From CAYJEQ01 sp964370185 (GTDB taxonomy: Bacteria > Bacillota > Clostridia > Oscillospirales > Ruminococcaceae): 38,958 nucleotides of DNA. The stretch lies in assembly GCA_964370185.1 (NCBI GenBank), contig CAYJIJ010000016.1, positions 1 to 38,958 of the forward strand, given 5' to 3'. Of this stretch, positions 24,071 to 32,668 are shown in pieces. Each line of letters begins with the position of its first letter. Within the stretch, counting starts at the first letter, position 1. The notes beneath the pieces were generated by a model, which did not search any database, was not told where the DNA came from, and saw only the letters and a list, made by a program, of their open reading frames with translations. The translations under genes and the position numbers were made by a program.

Positions 24071-24901
24071 TCAATCCAAAATGCTTAAATCGCCACTTAT
24101 ACTGGTATAATCAATCTGCAAATCACTGCCATGGCTTGTTTCATAATTTTTATTTGGGATAAAGCTTCCGCTTAATGAAGTAAACTCCACATTATACTTT
24201 ACATCATCAGTGAGTGTTACTATCGCTGAGCCATCAATTGTATTTATAGAGATTTCCTCGGTAATACCGCCGGCCATAATATTTAAGTTACCATCAACGC
24301 TGTCAGCTTTTATTTCAGTATATTCGGCATTTACTTCAATGTCACCGTCTATGCTGTTTAGCTTCAGCTTCTCCCCTGCACCATTTACTATTACTTTGCC
24401 ATCAACTGTGCTTATTTCATTATCACTGCCTAAGTTTTCTACATCCACTGTGATATTTGCAGCAGTAGCAAGCTCATAATCTATCACGCTTCCCTTTGGC
24501 ACTTTCACTACTACTTCACCTTTTGGTGGATTGGTGGGGAAATTGCTTGGCTGCTCAAAGTAGAGTTTTGAGCCGTTTTTGCTAATGGTATTGTTTGTTT
24601 CCCCAGATGAATTTTTTACTGTTGTATTGTCGGTAAGTATTACTTTTTCACTGTCATGCTCCTCTACTATAATGTCGAGTGCTACTGCATATATTTCTAT
24701 TTCATCTATGTTTTCAAATTCATAAGTTTTACCGCTCATAGTGCTATCACCTGAAAGTATACTAAATCCAAAGAAGTTTATCTGATTTGGTGAAAAGTTA
24801 AAACCATTCCCCATTATACCTCGAAATAAAAACCCCAACACTAATATTAATGTAAGTGTTAGCACTATTAATTTAATCCATAAAAGCCCTGTTCTACTCA
24901 T
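24071..24901 (-). CDS. DUF4097-family beta-strand-repeat protein, membrane-anchored
   Basis: 276 aa. A single N-terminal membrane helix (about 9-29) is followed by an extracytoplasmic beta-helix domain of repeated NINTIDGSAIV-like strands (STVDGKVIV, NSIDGDIEV, DSVDGNLNI, NTIDGSAIV, TSLSGSF, TSISGDLSI), the DUF4097/adhesin-like pattern. It starts within the end of the HAAS gene (8-bp overlap, ATGAGTAG). It is the third member of a PadR-HAAS-DUF4097 cassette of the kind linked with envelope sensing. The actual role is unknown. Confidence 0.85.
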   Translation of the reverse strand: MSRTGLLWIKLIVLTLTLILVLGFLFRGIMGNGFNFSPNQINFFGFSILSGDSTMSGKTYEFENIDEIEIYAVALDIIVEEHDSEKVILTDNTTVKNSSGETNNTISKNGSKLYFEQPSNFPTNPPKGEVVVKVPKGSVIDYELATAANITVDVENLGSDNEISTVDGKVIVNGAGEKLKLNSIDGDIEVNAEYTEIKADSVDGNLNIMAGGITEEISINTIDGSAIVTLTDDVKYNVEFTSLSGSFIPNKNYETSHGSDLQIDYTSISGDLSILD

Positions 24902-25619
24902 AATTTCTCCTCATTTCATATATAACGCCAACTATTCTATCAATAACCATGTAGGCTATCCAGATTAGCCATGTAGTACCCCATGCGCCTGTGTAAAAGC
25001 TCACTGCAAGATATGTAAGCAGTGCAATACTCCAAATTGTACCACTAATTGCTCTCCTCATTCTCGCTTCTTTGCTATTTCCCATATATGGCCCCGCCAA
25101 TTCTTCAAATCCAGTATTAATCATATTATCAATTCTGTCATCACCGCTTTGATATTTATTATAGTCTTTATATTCTTTTGGAATTGAGAAATTAGTGTAG
25201 ATTAGAATCCCTGTGGCAATCGCTACAAAAGTAAACATTGCAAAAATTCCTAATGTGCCAAATAATGCGACATTACCAAATGCGAAGACTCCAAGGCTTG
25301 ATATAGCCACCAGAATAAATGGTGAGAGTATATACATCATGACTGCAATGGCAATATTTCTCCCTTTCTTCCTTCGGTGAACATTTGCTTCTCTTACAAA
25401 TTCAGCATCCGGCATAACTTCTCTTAGCATTTCATCAATATCGCCAAAATTTGAGATAACTAAGCTATATGCTTCGTTTTCGCTTTTTCCCTCGGATATA
25501 TAATCATTATATCTCTCATTCATATTTGAGAGTATTTCTTCTTTGAGTTCCATCGACTTTTTAGTTCTTGGAACATCGGAGAAGAGTCCGTTTACATAGT
25601 TTAAAATTTTCCTATTCAT
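24894..25619 (-). CDS. HAAS-domain membrane protein (PadR partner)
   Basis: 241 aa. The N-terminal 75 residues have the HAAS pattern of PadR-linked proteins: an LNYVNGLFSDVPRTKKSMEL helix, then EILSNMNERYNDYISEGKSE and AYSLVISNFGDIDEML. They are followed by a basic hinge (HRRKKGR) and four hydrophobic segments (about 88-113, 117-142, 190-208, 211-230). HAAS domains are found next to PadR repressors and are thought to relay membrane signals to them. GGAGGTAGCAAA precedes the ATG; padR ends 14 bp upstream. Confidence 0.8.
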   Translation of the reverse strand: MNRKILNYVNGLFSDVPRTKKSMELKEEILSNMNERYNDYISEGKSENEAYSLVISNFGDIDEMLREVMPDAEFVREANVHRRKKGRNIAIAVMMYILSPFILVAISSLGVFAFGNVALFGTLGIFAMFTFVAIATGILIYTNFSIPKEYKDYNKYQSGDDRIDNMINTGFEELAGPYMGNSKEARMRRAISGTIWSIALLTYLAVSFYTGAWGTTWLIWIAYMVIDRIVGVIYEMRRNYE

Positions 25620-25633
25620 TTTGCTACCTCCAG

Positions 25634-25957
25634 TTATTTAAGTAAAATATCAATCATCTCTTTTGCCCTATTCCAGTCCGCATAATTTTCTTTGTAAAGT
25701 GCCCTGCCCTGCTCGGTTATTGTGTAGTATCTTCGTCTTGCGCCTGTGTTTTCATCGCCCCAATACGAAACTATATATCCACCGCTTTCAAGTCGTCTAA
25801 AGGCTGTATATAAGGTGGCTTCCTTTAGCTCAAATTCATTTTTTGTGGCACTTTGTATTATTTTGTTTATTTCATAGCCGTAGCTGTCTTTTTTATAAAG
25901 CTGTGCTAAAATTATTGAATCGGTATATCCTCTTATGACATCGGAAATTATCAGCAT
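25634..25957 (-). CDS. PadR-family transcriptional regulator
   Basis: 107 aa, the short PadR subfamily (PF03551 core). The winged helix carries LAQLYKKDSYGYEINKIIQ, then EATLYTAFRRLESGGYI (recognition helix) and the wing with GARRRYYTITEQGRALY. The C-terminal helix (NRAKEMIDILLK) serves dimerisation. The ATG at 25957 is preceded by AAAGAGGTG; the upstream in-frame start at 26020 lies in the promoter. It is the first gene of the cassette, with a perfect inverted repeat across its -35, so autorepression is likely. Confidence 0.92.
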   Translation of the reverse strand: MLIISDVIRGYTDSIILAQLYKKDSYGYEINKIIQSATKNEFELKEATLYTAFRRLESGGYIVSYWGDENTGARRRYYTITEQGRALYKENYADWNRAKEMIDILLK

Positions 25958-25998
25958 TATTACACCTCTTTTCTTTGGCTGATTTATTTTACAATTAC

Positions 25999-26037
25999 AT
26001 AATACAACAATATACCTCATCTGTCAAGGTATATTGT
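25999..26037 (-). promoter_or_regulatory. padR promoter with overlapping 10-bp inverted repeat (probable operator)
   Basis: On the minus strand TTGACA (26022-26027), 17-bp spacer, TATTAT (25999-26004). ACAATATACC (26007-26016) and GGTATATTGT (26028-26037) are exact reverse complements 11 bp apart and enclose the -35. This geometry suits a dimeric repressor such as PadR. Confidence 0.8.
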
Positions 26038-26067
26038 TTAAGAAAGTATATAATTCTATAATAACGC

Positions 26068-26096
26068 TTGAAAATGTTTATGAAATTGGTTATGCT
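26068..26096 (+). promoter_or_regulatory. Candidate promoter of the LRR lipoprotein gene
   Basis: TTGAAA (26068-26073), 17-bp spacer, TATGCT (26091-26096), divergent from the padR promoter and about 100 bp from the ATG. Confidence 0.45.
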
Positions 26097-26197
26097 TAGA
26101 TAAGGTTATTTAATATTATAAACCCAATAATTATTCACCATTCTATTTAGTTTATTAATTAATCGAAGTAAATCAAAGATTAGTGAGGATATATATT

Positions 26198-27613
26198 ATG
26201 AAAAAGATAATTAGTTTATTGTTTGTTGGTGCTATGATATTCACTTTTACTGCTTGCTCTAACACAGAAAATTCAGTTAATGACTCTGTTGACGAAAACA
26301 GTCATAGCCAAATATCTGATAACACACTGAGCGAAGATGCAACAAAGATGTCTGCCAGTGTCGATGGCGGAATATTCATCATAACAGAAGATGGTGAGAG
26401 AACTACATATGAATTTTACCATCCAGAGCTTGAGAAAATTTTATATGAGAAAGATGGTGAGATAGAAATATACCATATGCTTGAGGGAGAAGGAGAAGGT
26501 TCATATATCACTTCTAACAATTATGGCGAATTTTATTCTACACCCCACCGTGTATCCGCTCACTATGAAGAAGATGATGACGAATTTTGGGCAACATATC
26601 AAGACGAAGATGAGGAATATCATTTTCCAGACTATATTTTTGAAGATAATACATTAACTTGGATATTCACAGAGCAAAATTATAAGCCATCCGAATACGA
26701 ACTTATAATAATAAGACTGGAAACTGATAGCTACGGATTTGATTATAAAGGGTATTTTATGCCCGATGAATTCTCAAATGCAAATGAGGTTGTAGAGTTT
26801 GCTGACCCAACTGTTGAGGCCATTGTTCGTTGTATGCTCGAGCAACAAAAATATCCCATCCCTTTAGAGGACCTTGCAGACATAACCGAATTTGGTACTT
26901 TACCTTCTCTCTCTATTGAGGAGAGTATAAAATATGGAATTACTGATGCAAATGGGAATATTACTATTACTACTCTTGATGATTTGAAACATATGCCAAA
27001 CATTACAAGTATAGCTCTTTCAGATTGCGGTATCACGGATATATCGCCTTTATCCGAGCTTAAAAAATTAAATTATATAAATCTTAACCGAAATGAGATT
27101 ACTGATATATCTGCTTTGTCCAGCCTCGAGCATTTAACTAAATTAAAGGTGACGGAAAATAAAATCACAGAAGTGCCAGTTCTTAATAGTTATAATAGTT
27201 TGGAGTCGATGGAATTAACTGATAATAACATCACCGACCTTAGTAATTTAAGTAATCTAACAAAATTATCTTTTTTGGCGGCAGGTAACAACGAGATAGT
27301 AACGCTTCCGACTGTTTCTAATATGACCTCATTAAGTGAACTCTACCTTAGTGAAAATCAAATAAGCGACCTAACACCTTTAAGCAATGCGCCCGCTTTA
27401 ATGAGATTATCACTCGAATCAAATAATGTAACAGACGCAACTCCACTAACAACTATCGAGCCTTTATATTTAATTGTTTTGACTAATAATCCTATATCCG
27501 ATATTAGCCCACTTGGCAGAATGGCTAATTTAACTGATTTGATGTTAGGTTATACAAATGTCACCGATTTCTCATCAGTAGCACACTTAGGAGAAAGATT
27601 ATGGATAGGTTAA
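26198..27613 (+). CDS. Leucine-rich-repeat (internalin-like) lipoprotein
   Basis: 471 aa from the ATG at 26198 (GAGG nine bases upstream; a GTG at 26183 lies on that ribosome binding site). The signal peptide ends in TFTAC with Cys20 as lipid anchor. An acidic domain (about 25-200) is followed by a cap with DPTVEAIVRCML. Then come about nine LRRs of 20-23 residues with the SDS22/internalin pattern L-x-x-L-x-L-x-x-N-x-I-T-D-I-S-P-L. No LPXTG, SH3 or GW domain follows; the protein ends with the repeats (LGERLWIG). It is surface-exposed and probably binds protein or carbohydrate; the target is unknown. Confidence 0.85.
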   Translation: MKKIISLLFVGAMIFTFTACSNTENSVNDSVDENSHSQISDNTLSEDATKMSASVDGGIFIITEDGERTTYEFYHPELEKILYEKDGEIEIYHMLEGEGEGSYITSNNYGEFYSTPHRVSAHYEEDDDEFWATYQDEDEEYHFPDYIFEDNTLTWIFTEQNYKPSEYELIIIRLETDSYGFDYKGYFMPDEFSNANEVVEFADPTVEAIVRCMLEQQKYPIPLEDLADITEFGTLPSLSIEESIKYGITDANGNITITTLDDLKHMPNITSIALSDCGITDISPLSELKKLNYINLNRNEITDISALSSLEHLTKLKVTENKITEVPVLNSYNSLESMELTDNNITDLSNLSNLTKLSFLAAGNNEIVTLPTVSNMTSLSELYLSENQISDLTPLSNAPALMRLSLESNNVTDATPLTTIEPLYLIVLTNNPISDISPLGRMANLTDLMLGYTNVTDFSSVAHLGERLWIG

Positions 27614-27660
27614 AATTGGAAATAAAAACGATATAATTGAAATATCATTGTAAAAATATG

Positions 27661-27703
27661 TTTGGGTGTCTTACCTCGCCGGCAGTGAGGTAAGACACCC
27701 AAA
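27661..27703 (+). terminator. Terminator hairpin after the LRR gene
   Basis: Perfect 17-bp stem (27661-27677 with 27687-27703; core GGGTGTCTTACCTC), 9-nt loop, followed by CATTTATTAT. Confidence 0.82.
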
Positions 27704-27736
27704 CATTTATTATAGTGCTAAAGAAAATATATAAAT

Positions 27737-27779
27737 TTAAGGCTTAGTTATCTACCATCGACAGATAACTAAGCCTTAA
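27737..27779 (-). terminator. Terminator hairpin after rnfB
   Basis: Perfect 17-bp stem (27737-27753 with 27763-27779; core GGCTTAGTTATCT), 9-nt loop, followed on the minus strand by an A/T-rich tract. It closes the rnf operon. Confidence 0.85.
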
Positions 27780-27790
27780 AAATTTCATCA

Positions 27791-28597
27791 TTATTTCGCT
27801 TTTCTTTTTTCAAAAGTTACAATTGCTTGAGTTGGGCACTCCTTAACACATAAGCGACAGTTTACACATTTTGTATAGTCGATTTTAGCTAAGTTGTTTT
27901 CAATAGTAATAGCTTCAAATTTACAAGCTTTCTCGCATTTTTTACAGCCAATACAAGCAACTTTACATGCTTTTCTCGCTACCCCACCCTTATCACAGGA
28001 GGAGCATGTAACTACTACATTGTTCTTCATTGGTATGATTTCGATTACATTCTTAGGGCAAGCTTTTACACATAGTCCACAGGAAACACATAAATCTCTA
28101 TTGATTACTGCTACCCCGTCTATGATCTCAACTGCTCCGTAATCACATACAGTTTTACAGTCGCCATATCCCATACAGGCATATGAACAGGTTTCGTCTC
28201 CACCAAATTGTGTGAAGCAAGCCTTACAGGTTTTTGTGCCTGTGTATTCTGTTGCTTTTGATGTGTTTTCCGATGTAGCTTTACATTTTACAACTGCAAA
28301 TGTAGGTGTAGCTTCAACAAACTCAACACCCATTGCGTTACTTAAGTTTTTAGCACACTCTGCACCACCTGGAGGACAGAGGTTTGTTGCTACTCCATCG
28401 TTGATTATTGCATTGGCGTAAGCGTCACAACCTGCAAAACCACATGCACCACAGTTTGCACCCGGCAAACATTCTCTTACAATATTAAATCTTTCGTCCA
28501 CAGGTACTGACATAAATTTGGAAGCAAGCGAAAGTATGAGTCCCGCAAGTACACCGATTACAGCCACTATCAGAACAGGGATTAAAATTTCATTCAT
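27791..28597 (-). CDS. rnfB: Rnf complex subunit B (multi-cluster ferredoxin-type)
   Basis: 268 aa. One N-terminal membrane helix (about 5-27), then the 4Fe-4S domain CLPGANCGACGFAGC (43-57) with Cys74. A cysteine-rich middle part (Cys124, 127, 137, 141, 147, 151) is followed by three further CxxCxxC-type clusters: CVSCGLCVKACP (170-181), CIGCKKCEKAC (215-225) and CVNCRLCVKECP (244-255). RnfB takes electrons from reduced ferredoxin in the cytosol and passes them into the membrane part of the Rnf Na+/H+ pump. It is the last gene of the operon, 35 bp after rnfA, with an AGGAGAAAAAGATT ribosome binding site. Confidence 0.95.
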   Translation of the reverse strand: MNEILIPVLIVAVIGVLAGLILSLASKFMSVPVDERFNIVRECLPGANCGACGFAGCDAYANAIINDGVATNLCPPGGAECAKNLSNAMGVEFVEATPTFAVVKCKATSENTSKATEYTGTKTCKACFTQFGGDETCSYACMGYGDCKTVCDYGAVEIIDGVAVINRDLCVSCGLCVKACPKNVIEIIPMKNNVVVTCSSCDKGGVARKACKVACIGCKKCEKACKFEAITIENNLAKIDYTKCVNCRLCVKECPTQAIVTFEKRKAK

Positions 28598-28632
28598 AAT
28601 CTTTTTCTCCTATCTATATATTCTGTTATCGG

Positions 28633-29220
28633 TTAAACCATACCGCCAAAGCCCATGAAGGACACCGCCACAAGCGAAGCCGCTACAAGGGTAATGGGTA
28701 TGCCTTTAAAGCATTCGGGGGTGTCGATACCTTCTAAACGTTGCCTTACACCTGAGAATAGAACCATTGCAAGTAGGAAGCCAAGTCCTGCTCCCACAGC
28801 ATTTACAAGCGATTCCATATATGTGTAGCCTTCGTCTATGTTTAGAATTGTTGCACCGAGCACTGCACAGTTTGTTGTTATTAGAGGAAGATATACACCG
28901 AGGGAAGAATGAAGTGCAGGTATATATTTCTTCAGTATTATTTCAACAAGCTGTACGAGTGAAGCAATTACAAGGATGAATACCACTGTTTGTAGATAGC
29001 CAAGCTCTCTTGAGCCGTCCGCTGGCATTAGTATATAGTGGTAGATGGGGTGAGTTACTGCTGTTGCAAGTGTTAAAACAAATATAACAGCACCGCTCAT
29101 TCCTATTGCTGAATTGAGGTTTTTAGAAACTCCTAAGAAGGGACAAATTCCTAAGAATTTAGATAATACAAAGTTATTTACAAGTATGGAGCCGATTAAA
29201 ATCGCTATATAAGTTTGCAT
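28633..29220 (-). CDS. rnfA: Rnf complex subunit A
   Basis: 195 aa, six membrane helices, usual length. The N-terminal ILVNNFVLSKFLGICPFLGVSK contains the conserved Cys that shares the intramembrane 2Fe-2S cluster with RnfE; LITTNCAVLGA holds the second. It forms the electron path through the membrane with RnfD and RnfE. It starts 1 bp after the rnfE stop. Confidence 0.96.
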   Translation of the reverse strand: MQTYIAILIGSILVNNFVLSKFLGICPFLGVSKNLNSAIGMSGAVIFVLTLATAVTHPIYHYILMPADGSRELGYLQTVVFILVIASLVQLVEIILKKYIPALHSSLGVYLPLITTNCAVLGATILNIDEGYTYMESLVNAVGAGLGFLLAMVLFSGVRQRLEGIDTPECFKGIPITLVAASLVAVSFMGFGGMV

Positions 29221-29221
29221 A

Positions 29222-29887
29222 CTATTCTCCCTTCACTACTTGGGAGCATACAGGAGCACTTGGGCAACCTGCGCAACCAAATTCTTTTTTCTTTATAGCC
29301 TTACCGCCTGTGAGCTTATTAATTAAAGCTATTAGGCAACCGTAAACAAAGAAGCCACCGGGAGCAAGTGCAAAAATTGCAACAGGGTCAAATAAATCTG
29401 CTGTAAGCGTGATGCCCATCCATGTGCCTGCACCTATAATCTCTCTCACTGTTCCCATTGCAAAAAGTGCGAGTGTAAATCCAAGACCCATGCCAATAGC
29501 ATCGAGTGCTGAGTTTAGCACGCTGTTTTTACTTGCAAACATCTCTGCACGGCCAAGCACGATACAGTTAACCACTATGAGCGGTAAAAATATACCGAGT
29601 GCGTCGTATACAGATTTTGCATAGGCTTCTACAACAAATCCAACCACTGTAACAAATCCTGCTATTACAACGATGTAACAAGGAATACGAACTTTATCGG
29701 GGATGATATTTTTAAGAAGCGCTATAACAATATTTGAGCCGAGTAGCACGACAGTTGTCGCAAGACCCATACCGATGCCATTTTCAGCAAGGGTTGTAAC
29801 CGCCAAAGCGGGACAAGTACCAAGTAGTAAAACAAGTACGGGATTTTCTTTTATAAGACCTTTGGTCAGTATTGATAATTTACTCAT
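29222..29887 (-). CDS. rnfE: Rnf complex subunit E
   Basis: 221 aa from the ATG at 29887. Six membrane helices; KENPVLVLLLGTCPALAVTT and LIVVNCIVLGRAE give the two conserved intramembrane cysteines. The extra C-terminal tail EFGCAGCPSAPVCSQ carries three cysteines and might hold an accessory metal site. The ATG at 29887 follows GGGGGAGAATAGT and lies 1 bp after the rnfG stop; an upstream in-frame start at 29923 would overlap rnfG and was rejected. Confidence 0.95.
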   Translation of the reverse strand: MSKLSILTKGLIKENPVLVLLLGTCPALAVTTLAENGIGMGLATTVVLLGSNIVIALLKNIIPDKVRIPCYIVVIAGFVTVVGFVVEAYAKSVYDALGIFLPLIVVNCIVLGRAEMFASKNSVLNSALDAIGMGLGFTLALFAMGTVREIIGAGTWMGITLTADLFDPVAIFALAPGGFFVYGCLIALINKLTGGKAIKKKEFGCAGCPSAPVCSQVVKGE

Positions 29888-29888
29888 A

Positions 29889-31730
29889 CTATTCTCCCCC
29901 TTTGTAAGTTTCGTAATTTTCAAATGCCGATGTTAGCACTGCATTAAATGCTTCGGAAGATACTGTTGCACCTGAAATTGTGTCGAGTGTGTCTGCTGAG
30001 GTTTTGCCATTTAGGCTTGCAAGATAATCAGCTTCTTGAAGCTTTGTTCCAAAGCCGTCTGTTTCTTTTAGGCTTGTGATTACAACGCCTGCTATTGAGC
30101 CGTTATTATCAATTCCAACAACTACTGCAATCTCATCTACAAAGCCTTGTTCACTGCCTGCATATGCATAGCCTACATCGCCTGCTTTATACATTTTTCC
30201 TTCTGTGTCAAGCTGAGTAAACTCTACTTCACCAGAGAAAATTTGCTTCATTGCATCAAGTGAAACTGTATCAATTTCACTGCTAACTTCCGTGGTTTCT
30301 AATTCAGTTGATGTTTGAGCTTCATCGCCTACAACGGGTGTGGCATCTTTGTAAGTTTCGTAATTTTCAAATGCTGCTGTTAGCACTGCATTAAATGCTT
30401 CGGAAGATACTGTTGCACCTGAAATTGTGTCGAGTGTGTCTGATGAGGTTTTACCATAGAGGCTTGCAAGATAATCAAGATCTGCAAGCTTTGTGCCAAA
30501 GCCCACTGTTTCTTTTAAACTTGTAATTACAACGCCTGCTATTGCACCGTTATTATCAATTCCAACAGCTACTGAAATCTCGTCTACAAAGCCTTGTTCA
30601 CTGCCAGTATACACATAGCCTAAATCGCCTGCTTTATAGATTGTTCCATCTTCGTTAAGTTTAGCAAATTCTACTTCGCCTGGGAAAATTCTTTCCATAG
30701 CTGCATCAAGTGACATTGAAATTTCATCACCGCTCACTTGAGTGCTTGTTTCTTCAACAGGTTCATCCGATGGTATTACTTCTGCCTCACCACCTATGCG
30801 TGCCATAGCATCTTTATAGGTTACAAACTCATTAAGTGCATTATTTACAGTTGTGTTAAATGCATCCGAGGATATTGTTGAGCCAGCAATACTGTCGAGC
30901 TCATCCCCTGCTTTTTTACCTACATATCCAGCAAGATAGCTTTCTTCTGTAAGCTGACTACCATATCCAGCAGTTTCATTTATTTCTGCAAATGCTATAT
31001 TAGTTATTGCACCGTCATTATCAAGTCCGACTGCTATGGTGATTGGGCCGATAAAGCCTGTTTCAGAACCTACATATACATAGCCTTCTTCGTCAGCTTT
31101 GTAAACTTCACCTGCCGCTTCAAGCCTTGTGAACGACGCTACATTTGGATAAACTTGTGATAGCACTGCAGGGTCAACAGGAGCTCTTTCTGGTTTTGAA
31201 AGCTCAACACCTGCTCCTTCTGCATACATTTCAAACGCTGTGTTTGCCGCAGAGAGAAGTGCATTAGATGACACAGTTGCACCGCTTACAGAGTCTATTC
31301 CCTCAAGTGATGCATCCTTGCCCACATATTGCGCAAGGTATTCTTCGGAGTCCGTTACCTTTGTGCCAAGCCCTGGGGTTTCGGTGTGGTTTAGCACTTT
31401 AACCTTTTCGATTGTACCCTCGGAGGTAATACCGAACATTACAGTAACATCACCGCCGTAACCTCTACCATTTGCAGTAATTGCATAGCCTGCACCGTTA
31501 TTAGCGCTGTATATTTCTACGCCTTTTTCGGGCATTTCAGCAAGCTCTTCCAGTGTAAAATCATCAGCCGCTGCAAGCACTTCAAGTCTTGCCGCTGTGG
31601 CTTCTTCCGCTCTTCTTTGTAAAATTATTGGCTGTGTAATGCCATAAACATAGGAAAGTATCCCAGATACAACAATACATATAACTGTAAGTACCGATAT
31701 AGGTGCTATAAAATCTTTAACAAAACTCAT
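29889..31730 (-). CDS. rnfG: Rnf complex subunit G with four tandem FMN-binding domains
   Basis: 613 aa, against about 200 for ordinary RnfG. A membrane helix (about 8-30) is followed by a canonical RnfG FMN-binding domain (about 75-170: HTETPGLGTK, then DSVSGAT with Thr152). Three more copies of the domain follow: about 200-305 (NETAGYGSQL, DSIAGST, Thr285), 345-460 (KETVGFGTKL, DTISGAT, Thr440) and 495-610 (KETDGFGTKL, DTISGAT, Thr589). Acidic, Ser/Thr-rich linkers separate domains 2/3 and 3/4. FMN is esterified to the motif Thr by ApbE, whose gene lies upstream in the same operon. Domain 2 deviates from the motif (A282, S284). Domains 3 and 4 are near-identical, also in DNA. All four would lie outside the membrane. 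The gene overlaps rnfD by 1 bp (TAATG). Confidence 0.95.
   Translation of the reverse strand: MSFVKDFIAPISVLTVICIVVSGILSYVYGITQPIILQRRAEEATAARLEVLAAADDFTLEELAEMPEKGVEIYSANNGAGYAITANGRGYGGDVTVMFGITSEGTIEKVKVLNHTETPGLGTKVTDSEEYLAQYVGKDASLEGIDSVSGATVSSNALLSAANTAFEMYAEGAGVELSKPERAPVDPAVLSQVYPNVASFTRLEAAGEVYKADEEGYVYVGSETGFIGPITIAVGLDNDGAITNIAFAEINETAGYGSQLTEESYLAGYVGKKAGDELDSIAGSTISSDAFNTTVNNALNEFVTYKDAMARIGGEAEVIPSDEPVEETSTQVSGDEISMSLDAAMERIFPGEVEFAKLNEDGTIYKAGDLGYVYTGSEQGFVDEISVAVGIDNNGAIAGVVITSLKETVGFGTKLADLDYLASLYGKTSSDTLDTISGATVSSEAFNAVLTAAFENYETYKDATPVVGDEAQTSTELETTEVSSEIDTVSLDAMKQIFSGEVEFTQLDTEGKMYKAGDVGYAYAGSEQGFVDEIAVVVGIDNNGSIAGVVITSLKETDGFGTKLQEADYLASLNGKTSADTLDTISGATVSSEAFNAVLTSAFENYETYKGGE
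29901..30263 (-). repeat. Tandem repeat unit in rnfG (encodes FMN domain 4)
   Basis: Partner of 30348-30713. The two are offset by 447 bp at one end and 450 at the other (one codon difference) and share long exact stretches, including 65 bp at 29931-29995 equal to 30378-30442. This indicates an in-frame domain duplication not yet much diverged. Confidence 0.88.
30348..30713 (-). repeat. Tandem repeat unit in rnfG (encodes FMN domain 3)
   Basis: Second copy of the unit at 29901-30263. Most differences are single bases; the DNA likeness to domains 1 and 2 is much lower. Confidence 0.88.
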
Positions 31731-32662
31731 TAGTTAGCACCTCCAAGTGGTTTAGTTTTTGTGTAGTTATCAATGTGGGGGCAAATTATATTCATTAGTA
31801 GTATCGCAAATGAAACTCCCTCTGGATAGCTTGCATACACACGAATTATCATTGTGATTACACCGCATCCAATACCGAATATTATCTGTCCCTTTGGTGT
31901 TGCAGGGCTTGTGGTGTAGTCAGTTGCCATGAAGAATGCACCTATCATAGCACCACCTGCGAGTATTTGGTATATAGGGTCTTCACCTACGATTAGTGAA
32001 AACACCATCATGCTCCCTAAAAATGAAAGTGGAATTACCGGTGTGATTACTTTTTTAACTATTAGATATACTCCTCCGATTAGTAGTGCGAGCGCACTTG
32101 TTTCACCTAAGGAGCCTGCTACATTACCTGTGAAAAGGTCTAAGTAGCTTGCAAGTTTTTCAGGGTCGGCAATTGCAAGAGGTGTTGCACCACCCACAGT
32201 GTCAAGCCCTGCTCCGCCCGGTGCTACGAAAGCTGTCATCGGAGATGTAAAGGAAACTAAAAGTATTACCCTTGCTGCAATTGCAGGGTTTGCGAAGTTT
32301 TGCCCTATACCGCCGAAAAGCATTTTTACTACTATAATAGCTGAAAATGTACCCACACAAGCCATCCATAATGGAAGTGTGGACGGTAGATTAAGCGCAA
32401 GTATCACCCCTGTAACCACTGCACTAAAATCGTTTATGCTCTGCTCACGCTTATTGATAATATTGTAGATATATTCAAAAGCCACAGCGGAAATTATACA
32501 TACTGCTATCAATATAATAGCGGAAAGTCCATAGAAAACACCTGCGGCAATACATGCAGGAATTAGTGCTATTACTACATCAAGCATTATTGAGCCTGTT
32601 GTTATAGGCGATTTTGCATGAGGTGCAGGCGCCATTGTTAGTTTATTATTCAAAATATTCAC
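31730..32662 (-). CDS. rnfD: Rnf complex subunit D
   Basis: 310 aa with nine or so membrane helices. The covalent FMN site is DTVGGATPLA with Thr160. NFANPAIAARVILL and ATDYTTSPATPKGQIIFGIGCG are conserved RnfD/NqrB segments. It is thought to form the ion channel part of the pump. It starts 6 bp after rnfC and is coupled to rnfG through TAATG. Confidence 0.96.
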   Translation of the reverse strand: MNILNNKLTMAPAPHAKSPITTGSIMLDVVIALIPACIAAGVFYGLSAIILIAVCIISAVAFEYIYNIINKREQSINDFSAVVTGVILALNLPSTLPLWMACVGTFSAIIVVKMLFGGIGQNFANPAIAARVILLVSFTSPMTAFVAPGGAGLDTVGGATPLAIADPEKLASYLDLFTGNVAGSLGETSALALLIGGVYLIVKKVITPVIPLSFLGSMMVFSLIVGEDPIYQILAGGAMIGAFFMATDYTTSPATPKGQIIFGIGCGVITMIIRVYASYPEGVSFAILLMNIICPHIDNYTKTKPLGGAN

Positions 32663-32668
32663 CTCTCA

